Below, piece by piece: positions 9,274-21,000 of a stretch of 64,000 bases of DNA. The DNA lies in the NCBI RefSeq assembly GCF_932526225.1, contig NC_064037.1:1922001-1986000 (forward strand), given 5' to 3'. The notes under the pieces are model-generated. The model was not told where the DNA came from. It searched no databases and saw only the letters and a program-made list of their open reading frames with translations. Numbering within the stretch: position 1 is the stretch's first letter; each line of letters starts with the position of its first letter. Made by a program: the position numbers and the translations under genes. Origin of the DNA: Nematostella vectensis (Eukaryota; Cnidaria; Anthozoa; Actiniaria; Edwardsiidae).

Positions 9274-12200
9274 ATAGTAGACCCCTGGTATGAAGTTGTT
9301 GCCTTGAAGATCAGTCTAAAATAACTATAAAATAACTAATAAAATAACCTCGTGGTTTGGATAGAAACACAGAGAGGCAAAGTTAGAAGTGCTCTATTTA
9401 GTTTTGTATCAAGTGAAACTTTGACACTAGTGTTTTAGTTGCTGTATTTAGCTTATTACAACGCATTCGCATGGGATTCGCATCGAGTCGACATTGCTTC
9501 CCGGGTCTGTGTTCATCGTTTAGCGAACTATAAGTGCGTGTATTTCGATATTGAATGTGGCATATTATTTTCGGGGTGTCAAACAGCTTCAAAGAAACGG
9601 TTAGGCTGTATATTCGTACTCCCCTTCTCGCCGCCATCTTGTTTCAAGTAATCGCTTGGTATACAAATACCAAGGGGGAGGGGGTGGGTAATCTGCTGTG
9701 ATTGGATAAGTTCTTTATTTACAAAATGCCTCCAATTTTAGTTATGACCCTAACTGCTAAAGCTCGTTTAATATAAAACAATTATACCATTTCCATTTTG
9801 GCGGATAGTGGCTTTAAAAATATCTACCTTGAGCCTTTCGACTTACGGTAGATAATTCGCCACTATCAATCTCAATGGAAATGTATAATTGTTAAATATT
9901 CACTTGTGCCAAAATTACCAAACAAGTAAGTACGCGTCATGGCTAGACCATGAAGTTTCCACGTCGCGGCATAGAGAAAAACGTCGTGGTATAGAAAAAA
10001 AGGTCGCGATATGTATGGAGTAAAACGTCGCGGTATGGAGAAATATATCAGACAGGGTCCATTTCAATGTGCATTTCACGTCTTTCTCTGTGAATTTGTC
10101 TTTTTTTGCGGCTGCTGTCGCCTTTTTCTGTGCGTTTTTATATGCCTAAAATTCCTGTTTTAGCAAGCGAGAGCTCTAGAGGAGCAAAAAAGGAAAATTT
10201 GTTTTACCTTTCTCTCCCCCCCAGCTGTCTCTCTGCTAAAACAAAATCTTACAACCAAGTATGTCGTTAAAAAAGCGAGCAAAATAAGGATAAAACACAA
10301 ATGAAACTGATCCGATATCAAAACTGAGGTCGGTTCCTAAAAGGTGAATATGTCAGAAGCGATAAAGAAATAACTGTCCTCTCAGAGAATCACATGTCCC
10401 GCTATGTACGGCACCAGTACAATTGGTTAAAAAACTTTAAAAAATGAATACTTCAAAACAAGGAGAATGACCCACTGCAAACGAAACGGGGTGAAAACAA
10501 CAAATAAACAAAACCACTTCTTTTAAATGCCACATTGGCACATGGAATACAAAAAAATATTATATTTTCCCTTTTTTACGCAGTAGCAGAGGATTCGCAG
10601 TGGATTCAAAGTATTCTATATTTGTCGAGAAAGGGCAAGCGAATCTGAATTGGGCTTTGTTATCTGTTAGCTGGATCTTATGAAAAAAGAGTGTAATTGA
10701 GAGCATCCTCCTTTTGCTAATTAACAAGTGTGTGCACTACGCATCTCGTCGTAATCCATAGGTTAACACGAATTTCTTCTTTGGCCGACTCGTGCGTAAG
10801 CTTCCAAAGTTTTATTACCTTGGTGGATCTAAATAGGCAAAAGTGTTCTGCAGATGTCGTAAATTGTGTTAATTTGTGCGCAATTTATGTTAACTGTCGA
10901 CATTGTATATACTTGGGATAAGCTTTGTGTTTTTGTTATACAATGCGCATTGCCGGCAGAGGCGGGGGTTCACATCCCCCAAGAAGACTTGGTAATCGTT
11001 TCACCATAATTAACTCCGGTTTAAAACGGCTGCAGCAGAGGCGCTAGAGGTGTAAGTCTAGCCTGAGAAAGAACCAGCAATAACCGACTCAACTGTTCCT
11101 AGTGGTCCGTAGCAGTATTCTACCCAGCTTAAGGTATGTGATGATGGTAAATAAATGTCGTAACATTTTTCAAAGGAAATGCGCGCGCTTATTAAAACAA
11201 GCACCGGGCCTAATTTTCATTTTCTTAACTTGATTAAAACTCTTGTTTGCTCAGCCAAGAAGAAATTGTCTGACAAAATGCCCGTCTCATAACTTGTCTG
11301 TCTTGGATGACGCCACCGTGTTTTCGGCTTATCATATAGGTTATTCACGGTCGTTTTCTATTATCGGTTTAACTCGAGTGACTTATGATATATGAGTTTT
11401 GTTGTAGATATCACACAGTAGTAAAGGACATTTTCTTCCGCATACAAAGCTAATAAAGCGAATATCACTCGCATCCTCGCGGAGAGTGTTCAACCTTAGG
11501 CTTGACACCCAATGAGGTCAATAAAAAGAGACGGTCCTCTCCTATTAAAAAAACGTAATATTAATTCATTCATTCATCCCTCCCAACCCCTACCCCTGCC
11601 CCCCGAACATACAAACTCTCGGCATTCTGTCATTGTTATAAAATGTTTATTTTGAGCTCCGATATGCGTCAATAGGGCAAGCCGTATGCGGGAGTGATTT
11701 CAGTGAATTAAGTGAGCACTTGCACTTACTCACTTTGCGAGCAATATAACATTCTCGACTTAAGGTTCAAATCCCATTAACGCCTAGCACTTATCCAGTG
11801 CGGTGCCAAAGAAATATTCCGAGGCACTTGTTAAATCCAAATTTTACGTCCAATATTATAGATTAAAGCAAAAAATGAATAAAAGAAGAGCTGGAAAAAA
11901 TAAAGACCAGTGTGGAATGTAAATAAAGAGAGATAAATCGAGAGTGGAAAATACGCATTCGCCTAATTATTTAGTAGGCACCGAAACCGGGACAACAAAT
12001 ATAATAGAGGATTCTAGAATCCAAAACGAGATGTAAAAAGGTAAGAAATATTTTTATAGCTGGTTAGGTAATCGCTCAGAGCATCACCCGTAATACAAGA
12101 AATAATAATACACGTAATAAATTGATAAAAATGTGCGATTCCGGGGGGGGGGGGGGGGGGGAGACTATAAGCTCAAGTTTATTAGCTTTTTATGGGTATG

Positions 12201-12479
12201 AAGTAAAGATCGTTTAATATGGGAATCCGACGTGTGTTTAATTTGGAAAAAAACACCAACTACAAAGGGAGAAAATATATGATGTTTTCGTTACGTGTTA
12301 AAAATTACTTACAGACTATGCGCAGGATTGCCGTAATATCGCTATATTTCTTATTTGCTAAAGGTCATGATTTTTGTTGATTTCGAGCTTTATGTTGTAA
12401 GGTCATTTCATTGGTGAAATCAATTACAAAGGCAATGCATTGTGTCTTATTATTCTAGAAGGAACTCAAGATTGATCCT
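9274..12479. other. AT-rich non-coding host DNA
   Basis: No exon-like frame is visible. Contents noted: a foldback element at 9777-9893, four degenerate copies of ACGTCGCGGTATAGAG-like sequence at about 9958-10046, and a run of 19 G at about 12143-12161. The rest is AT-rich sequence without recognisable features. Confidence 0.6.
9777..9893. mobile_element. Foldback (MITE-like) element, 117 bp
   Basis: Arms AACAATTATACCATTTCCAT at the left and ATGGAAATGTATAATTGTT at the right are inverted copies. They extend inward to GATAGTGGC / GCCACTATC. The centre has a second inverted pair (TATCTACC / GGTAGATA). It has no coding content and looks like a non-autonomous transposon. Confidence 0.75.
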
Positions 12480-12664
12480 AAAACCCTGTAATAACCCTCT
12501 TCAGATATCAAATTGCCGGTCCTTAAGCAAACACGATGAATAATGATCCAAGACACTTGGCCTAGTGTCATGAATCTGCAGACATTGCTTTGATAAGAAT
12601 AATTCATCGTGTTTGCTTAAGGACCGGCCATTTGATATCTGAAAAGGAGTTATTACAGGGTTTT
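12480..12664. mobile_element. Foldback element with about 66-bp arms
   Basis: The left arm 12480-12545 and right arm 12598-12664 are near-perfect inverted copies (for example CCGGTCCTTAAGCAAACACG on the left and its complement on the right). The loop is about 52 bp and contains a smaller hairpin (GACACTTGGCCTAGTGTC). Confidence 0.85.
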
Positions 12665-12731
12665 TACTTCGGGAATATGTTCTTTCAGGAAAAATACAAA
12701 GCCTCGATTGGACGACATATGATCGTACTCG

Positions 12732-12990
12732 ATCGCCCACGATCGCAGGGCGAGTCTCCATATAATCGCACACAATCGCAGGGCGAGTCTCCATATAATC
12801 GCACACGATCATCGCAGGGCGAGTCTCCATATAATCGCACACGATCGCAGGGTGAGTCTCCATATAATCGCACACGATCGCAGGGTGAGTCTCCATATAA
12901 TCGCACACGATCGCAGGGTGAGTCTCCATATAATCGCACACGATCGCAGGGTGAGTCTCCATATAATCGCACACGATCGCAGGCCGAGTC
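12732..12990. repeat. 33-bp minisatellite, about 8 copies
   Basis: The unit is close to CGATCGCAGGGTGAGTCTCC followed by ATATAATCGCACA. Because 33 is divisible by 3, all frames stay open and give artefactual repetitive ORFs on both strands. One unit carries a 3-bp insertion (GATCATCGCAGG). Confidence 0.9.
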
Positions 12991-13925
12991 TTATAAAAAA
13001 CACCTACGATAGTTTCGAGTGCGATCGTATGGAAACCAGCCTAAAGCGATAAGCAATCTATCTAATATGTTTTCAATACTAAGAGTTTCTGAAAGCAGAA
13101 TGTATAAAATAGACAAGCTAATATACTGTTAAAAAATAAGGGCTTTCCACCTGTTCCAGGCAAATGATATGAGAAAAAAGACTTGTTATATTATTCATTA
13201 GGCAATTTTGTTCGGCTGCAAATAAAACTGCTGTCAAGGGGTGTTTTGCATTTTTATGATGACCTGTTTTGAACGCACCGTATTGCTCAAATGGATTATG
13301 GCATAAGCCTGCTTTTTGTAATTGATGTTGCTCTCTGGAAGATAGGTACTTCCGCATTAGACCGCGTTTAAGGCAAGGCGAAGGCAAGGAGTCTGGCGAC
13401 ACGGCCCACAGGTGGGTTCAAGCAGCAAGCCACACATATGATGTTGCTGTTGATGTTTTTCATGGTTTTGTGAATTAGCAAGAAGTTTCCTAAGTATATA
13501 CCCTTTTTGTCTGTAATTCTTCTCAAGTCACATTTTCACGTTTCCCAATCTCAGCATATTTTACGACATATTATGATTTAATATAGATACACTATTCCGT
13601 TTATAAAAGGAAAACTTTGAATTAAAATCTTAAAATTTTAGCCAAGAATCCCTAAATATTTCATGTTCTTTTATAAAAGAGTGTTTAGACTAACACCTTT
13701 TCGTTACAGCTTTGAGAAAAAAATTCTTCAATAATATTCCTCAAAATGTTGTCAGAAAGATAAAACTTACTTAAATCTATTACCATACGTCAAATTGTCT
13801 TTATCTTTATAAATCTTTTCGTTGGGTACGACTCTGTCGCCATATTGCCGAAACAAAAAAACAGACGTCATTTATTCTTTAAGATAGTTGTTTTGTTGTA
13901 ACGATAGACATACACTCACGTATGC
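12991..13925. other. Non-coding host DNA
   Basis: AT-rich sequence between two minisatellites. I see no exon, RNA gene or repeat that I can support. Confidence 0.5.
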
Positions 13926-14312
13926 TACCCTGGTTCCAGAGCCTCGAACGTCTCTCTATTTAGTGGCCATAGCGAGGGCTCGAACGTCTCTCTATTTAGT
14001 GGCCATAGCGAGGGCTCGAACGTCTCTCTATTTAGTGGCCATAGCGAGGGCTCGAACGTCTCTCTATTTAGTGGCCATAGCGAGGGCTCGAACGTCTCTC
14101 TATTTAGTGACCATAGCGAGGGCTCGAACGTCTCTCTATTTAGTGGCCATAGCGAGGGCTCGAACGTCTCTCTATTTAGTGGCCATAGCGAGGGCTCGAA
14201 CGTCTCTCTATTTAGTGACCATAGCGAGGGCTCGAACGTCTCTCTATTTAGTGGCCATAGCGAGGGCTCGGACGTCTCTCTATTTAGTGGCCAGCAAGGC
14301 CAACCAGGGTAT
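13926..14312. repeat. 36-bp minisatellite expanded inside a small foldback element
   Basis: About 10 units of AGCGAGGGCTCGAACGTCTC followed by TCTATTTAGTGGCCAT. The array is entered from TACCCTGGTTCCAGAGCCTCG and left through CAACCAGGGTAT. These outer sequences are the ends of the short foldback element seen alone at 33105-33183, so the array is an internal expansion of a second copy of that element. Confidence 0.85.
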
Positions 14313-17300
14313 TCTCGTCCTAACTTAATTTCTAAAATCCGTACGATAAAACTTTTATTAACCTTGCTTGTTCGATCTGTAGCGGTAAATAAATAGGCAC
14401 TTCTATTCACCCTTCGGGCTGAAACAATTTTGGAGGTCATTCAAATAAATCGTTAATTTGACTCGGCACCATATATTCCCTTATACAAAGAGAGATGTTC
14501 AGAGGAAAGAGAAGGCATACGACACGACACAAGAATACATCACGCATAGAAACATAGTTCGAAAAATGGCTTCAAAAGCATCCACTCGCACGCTACCTGC
14601 TTTATGCCAGCGGCAAAGTACAAGGAGATTTGCAAAAACACTGCGAATTTAGATGCTCTGCACTAAAAAAGCGCGCAAATATTTACAGGCATAAAATTGC
14701 TTTATAAATTTGTAACAGCCCAGCTTAAAAATTGCTAGTTTTTTTTTCACTTGCCGTCAGCCTGGGCTACCTGTGTTTAAAAATCCAGGATTTCTATACA
14801 ACCATGGTGATAAGAACGCTAACCTGACTGGCCGCCGTCAATCTACGGTTTAAGAAATTTTCCTGTTAAAGACAGTCAATGTTGCGGCAAACTGCAAATA
14901 ATTCACTTACGCGATAGTTATTAATAATAAAACAATCCATCATACAATATTTATAACTAAGCCTGCCTGGTTCTAAATGTATATCCTCATACATCTCATT
15001 ATTTTTTTATTTTTTTTAAACAAGCTCTTATTAACGCAGCGCATTTTAGAAGTGTCTGTTAAACTTTTAAATCAAAGTCATCAGAGAACAGTCGAAGGCT
15101 ATTATTTCGGTTCGCTTGCTTCCCCAACATACAGCCAACTTTTCAAGGCGTTTCTAAGGGCTTCCATTAAATGACACACACAAAAACCGCTCTCATCTCA
15201 AATTGAAACTGATCTCGTCCTCTCTTTGGAGCGCAAAGAAGCCACAAACAAACAAACCGCGCAATACTCTTGTCTTGCTTGTTTTCTCCTTTTGGTGTAG
15301 TTGTGTAAAATGAAATACCCCAAGTTTAGTTCAGATATCGTTTACCACGTGATCAGAACTCGTGATGTGATATATTCATGGCAACTTTATCACGTGATAT
15401 CCTTTATGTGTTTAAATGAATCATAAAAGTGAACCGTGTACTGTGCGGTTATCGGGTACAAGCAAAAGAGCGTATTCTTCAAAGTTAATGCTATCTTCTC
15501 TCAACGATAACCCCAAAGTCCGAATGTTATCTACACTGCTGGCTTGATGGAATTTCTCACCTGCTTCGAATTGTTAAAAAAGGTTGGTACAAATATTTAG
15601 CCAAAAATGAGGTCACTTATTGTCCTAATTGAAATGAGCACACCACTTCACAACAAATTGCTTAAAAGGCTATTCATTCATAATTTTTTGCTTATGAAAA
15701 CTTCTCCAGTTAGACATCTAAAATCTGATGCGTTTAATTTCGTTTTGAGTCTTAAAATAGCACATTTTTCTTGTTTCGTTTTTTTGTACTGACTTTCTGG
15801 GTGATATTGACCTAAGTGTGAATAATGCATCTCAGTAAATGGAAAAAGGCTTAGTAAAAGATGTACAACATTTCAATGTTATCAAACACTCCTCTAATAA
15901 ACAGGCGTGTTATCATAAAAGTAAAATACCGAAAACTAATCGTATCATTACATTTGTTTCGATAATCCTTTAAAATATTACTTGTATTACATTGTGTATT
16001 TTATGATTTTAAGCCTGATTAAAAGAGAGTGAGTGACTTTTCCCGGAAAACCCTTTCACAGAAATGGCTCGATGTCTGGATCTCCGGCAATGAGCGCGTC
16101 AGACTCAACTAATTTGCTCTTAGGTGCAAACCTGAATAAAATCGTATATTACTATTTGACACTGTCTGATTTGCTCTATAGCTAAAGAGTCTACATTTAT
16201 ATGCTGCTTACAAACCCTCTTTTCTTACTATCAATGCATTCATTTTAAAAATGGTACTACAGTTATTGTACTACTTACAAATATCAATTAAAATAGAAAG
16301 TAGTACTGTCCAACAGAAAGCAAAACTTTGCGAGGGCTATCTTAAAGTGGTGTGAACAAGGCACTCTGCTAGGCTTGCCAAATTACACGGCCTTTTTTAT
16401 TATCGAAGGAAGATCAAAATCATCTGAAGCCATTTCTTTTTTGGGGGTCTATGGATGTATAAATCAAGTCTGTATTTGATATTGTAGCGTCGCAGAAATA
16501 CATAACTTGTAAAGCAATACTTATAGCACTAAGTGATAAAATGCAGGTGGCTAAATGGACTATGTTTTTCCATGACTTCTAACTCAGCATGGTATAGCAG
16601 TTCTGATAAAGTTTCGCGCGTGGGTTTGTGGCTATCCCATAGGGTGTATCCTCGCTAGTTGAATGGCGCCGTGTAAAATAAACATGTACAAGCCAACTTA
16701 AAGCCAATTTATAGACCCCCTGTTGATACAGCAGGCGCCATAAAAGTAGGCTATACATGCTTTCTTGGCACTCGCTAATTTAAGGGCCATTTGCACACTT
16801 ATATTTAGAATAATAAATATATTATGAGTGTACAAAACAACGACAAATCTTCCTGTTGACTTAATCCGGCAAGCTCAATAGATAGTACAGAACCAATTTT
16901 CGCTTAATTGGTTTACCTTATCAAATTTCATGCCAACATGTTTCCCTTGTTGGCTTGTCGTGTGGTAGGTTTCTCCTTTTACAAGTCTGCCGATAAGGCT
17001 TTATATGCATTAGATATAAAATTTCTAGAATGTCAGCAAATTACCATAATATATAGCGTCGTCTAGTAATATCTGCTGTCATGATTGATATCACAATGAC
17101 TTTTTATATCGTAATGACGTGCTCACTGTATAAAGCACCAGATATCGTGTAGTGTAATGGTCCACAGTGTAATGGTCCACTTGGCAACCCCAGCATCCTC
17201 TAGGCCCATCGGCTACGCTATTTGCACGCTGGAGAAATTCATCAAAGCAGGTGCTAGAATATGGTTTACGTTTACACTGAAGTCGACATAATAACTCAAA

Positions 17301-18016
17301 ATCCCCAAAAAGGTTGAATGCGAGGCAACGCAAAGTAACGTTAAGTCCATGGTCCACAATTATGTTGATGATGTTTTTCAATTCAAGAATGTGCGCTTAT
17401 TCGACTTCGTCAAAACATTCACACAGCTTGTTAAGAATGTACCAAAACATTGAAGACTATATAATAACCTGAAATTCCGAAGGTGAATACGAGACAACGA
17501 CAGCGTGAACTCGATCGTGCACTCGTTAGTAAGATGCTCTTTAGGTAAGGCGGATGCTCCACAAATTAAATTAATTCAAGAATATGCGCTTATTCGACTT
17601 CGCCAAAACATTCACAACATTCACAATGTACTAATAAATAATCCCTAAACCTATAGGCCTGTAAGTTAGATAGCAATTAGCTATATCAGTTATTTCGTCG
17701 AGAATACGGAAAAAAAAGAAAACATTGAAAAAACAAACCTCTAGGAGCTCAGGAAATCCTTCAACTTTTATAAAACTTCAAAAGAAAAACAAAAGATGAA
17801 ATTTGTAATTAACGTTTTTTTTACACATTTTTATTTTTCTGTCAAGCAGGTTATAATCGAGAACTCTAATTTACATATAGTTCTTAAGATGTTGTCGTTT
17901 TAAGGAGAAAATAAGGAGCCAAATATATTTATCATTGCTTTTGCTCTAGCCTGTTTATATATAAATATACACAAATCCCATTCTCTTATGACATTTATTT
18001 ACAGGAAATTCCGATA
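14313..18016. other. AT-rich intergenic DNA upstream of the GPCR gene
   Basis: About 3.7 kb without a supportable gene. Short ORFs present (for example 14977-15174 and 15607-15792) have no recognisable motif and the composition of random AT-rich DNA. The GPCR promoter and any 5' untranslated exon should lie in the last part, but I cannot identify them. Confidence 0.5.
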
Positions 18017-21000
18017 ATGTTCAACAGCACGTTCAACTTCACATCTGCAAACGCCACGCTCATTAGCAATGCCACGAGCCATGCTACCTTCAATGCGACC
18101 ACGGTACCTGGTCAACCGTTTTACCACAAAGAGCCCGAGGCGCTTGAAACGTTTCGCAAGTTTGTGTTCGGGGTTGTGATTTTCGCCGCGTTGCTTGGCA
18201 ACACGATCGTGATCCAGGCAATCAGGACGGGTCCATCGAGAAAGCCATTCACCTACTACCTGGTGACAAGGTGAGAGGGGAGGGGAGAGTGGGGAGGGAT
18301 TTTTAATCGTCTGTCTTCTCTGTGAAGCCCAAATAAACATTTTGTTTTTCTTGTTCCCTTTATGACGTCACAATACACTTCGATTTTTCTCTTGGTTTTA
18401 TGACGTCACAATAGACCTTTGTTTTTTCTCGGGCCCTTGATGACGTCACAATAGATCTTTGTTTTATTGGTGCCTCTATGACGTCACAATATTACTTTTT
18501 TCTCTTGTCTCTATGATGTCACAATATACCTGTTTTTCTCTTGTCTCTATGACGTCACGATATACCTTAGTTTCTTTATTGTCTCTATGACGTCACAACA
18601 GACATTTGTTTTTCTCGTTTCCTTTATGGCGTCACAATATACCTCATCAGTCTCCCTTGTCTTTATGACGTCACAATAGACCTTTGTGGTCTTGTGTCTT
18701 CCGGACGTCAAAATAACATTTTCTTTTCAGCCTGTCAGTGGCAGAGTTAATCAGCTCGTTTTGCCTCATCTTCTTGTTCGACTACGAGGAGCGTCTAACT
18801 TGGGTATTTGGCGAGTTCATGTGTCTCACCACCCTTCCCATTATAACCATCACGTTTACCGTGGTCACGCACAACCTCGCCGCCATTGCTCTGTACCGTT
18901 ACCGAGTAGTTGTCACGCCACACAAGCGACCGCCTTCACGCAAGGTCGCGTTTGGATGTATCTTAGCAACCTGGGTGTTCCCAATTATCATTTCGATTCC
19001 TAATAACATACAGTAAGTTCTCCCCAGTCTAAGTTTGTTCGTGAAAAAAGCCCTTGCTTTCAGCTCAACATGCTTATTGTCACTAATTACCGTAAAAGCT
19101 ATGATAAGCCCCCGGCTAGCCCCAGAGGGAGGGGCGGGGGGGGGGGGGGGGGGGTTGGAAAGGGGGGATTACTAGAGAAAGGGGGCTTATTTCAAAAAGC
19201 TCTTTTTCTTATTTGGCCAAAGTGCCAAAGTCTAACATGCTATAGCGCATTGTATATTTCGATTGTCTTTAGTAATGACATTTGGGGTCCTTTTTACTTT
19301 TAACCAAGAAAGAATCACTCTTGGAAAAGTGTTGCGTTATGTTTCTATGCCTCATCGGAGAACATGTTCTCCTGAATAGTTTAATGGTTTAATATAATAG
19401 TTTTAATGTGTTTTTGAAAATACTGGACCAGTCTTTCCCATTTTTTTTGTTTGCTTACACACCCTTGCCATGTCCCACCCTCCCCTCCCTCCCCTCCCTA
19501 CCCCCTCTCCCCACCCTAGCCCATTCATACATGATCACCCAAACTGCACCCTTGTCCATTATTCATACATGATCACCCAAACCCAACCCTTGTCCATTAT
19601 TCATACATGATCACCCAAACCCCACCCTTGTCCATTATTCATACATGATAACCCAAACCCCACCCTTGACCATTATTCATACATGATCACCCAAACCCCA
19701 CCCTTGTCCATTATTCATACATGATCACCCAAACCCCACCCTTGTCCATTATTCATACATGATCACCCAAACCCCACCCTTGTCCATTATTCATACATGA
19801 TCACCCAAACCCCACCCTTGTCCATTATTCATACATGATCACACAAACCCCACCCTTGTCCATTATTCATACATGATCACCCGAACCCCACCCTTGTCCA
19901 TTATTCATACATGATCACCCGAACCCCACCCTTGTCCATTATTCATACATGATCACCCAAACCCCACCCTTGCCCATTATTCATAAATGATCACCCAAAC
20001 CCCACCCTTGCCCATTATTCATACATGATCACCCAAACCCCACCCTTGCCCATTATTCATACATGATCACACAAACCCCACCCTTGCCCATTATTCATAC
20101 ATGATCACACAAACCCCACCCTTGTCCGTTATTCATACATGATCACCCGAACCCCACCCTTGCCCATTATTCATACATGATCACCCAAACCCCATCCCAT
20201 CATATTCTGTTTGAATTATTTCCAGACACATACACGAGGAGAAAGATGGCGATGAAGTATGGTGCTACGAACAGGACCCTCTGATAAACTATAGCTTGGC
20301 GCGCTTTTTCCTCTGTTTTGCGATACCCATGATGATTATGGTCGTTGCCTACGGGCTCTCTGCTCTACAGGTGAGTCTGGAGCCACACCCATTCTGACCG
20401 GGTTTCCTGTGTTATGCTTGGTGCCAGGCCTTCTGGCCGGGTTCCTGTGCTCAGCCAAATCCAAGGCCTTTTGAGCGGGTTTCCTGTGAGCATCCTAGTC
20501 CCAGGCCTTCTGACCGGGTTTCTTGTGTCAATAATCAAAGGTGTGAAAACCAGGGTGACGCCGCACCTCTTTGCGGCTCCTCTACATGCACAGGAAACCC
20601 AATAACTAAGACCCCTGTCATAATCAAAACGGTTTGAGAAATGGCTACGGATCGATGTGGACAAACTACCATTGAATCCAACAAGCATCTTTATTTTTCA
20701 CTTGACGAGTATGTACTCAAGAATTGTGCGATTGTAGATTCGTCAGCACATGAACATCCTTCAGACGAAGCACCGCCAACGCCTAAATTCGAACATTGGT
20801 TCCATGAATGGTGAAAACAACCGGCTGTCAATCACCGCGACCACGACCCAAGGCTCCATCAATAACCTTCACAGACAGATTCCACAGAACCAGACAAAGG
20901 GCTCGTACAACAACCTACAGCTAGGCGCAGGGCAGGCGCACGAGATAGGTGAACCCGTGCAGTACATCGCAGGAGACAAGCCTCAGATAGTTATACATTC

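Noticed and set aside
10930-11130. Possible tRNA-derived SINE (GGGTTCACATCCCCC word)
   Set aside because: Only a B-box-like word is visible; no A box or cloverleaf could be drawn.
12501-13052. Long repetitive ORFs on both strands over the 33-bp array
   Set aside because: The unit length is a multiple of three, so frames stay open by construction; the arrays have no other coding signs.
13888-14440. ORFs over the 36-bp array (repeating 12-residue peptides)
   Set aside because: Same cause; the sequence is a satellite inside a foldback element.
17091-17381. 96-codon minus-strand ORF
   Set aside because: Composition of AT-rich random DNA, no motif, no neighbouring exons.
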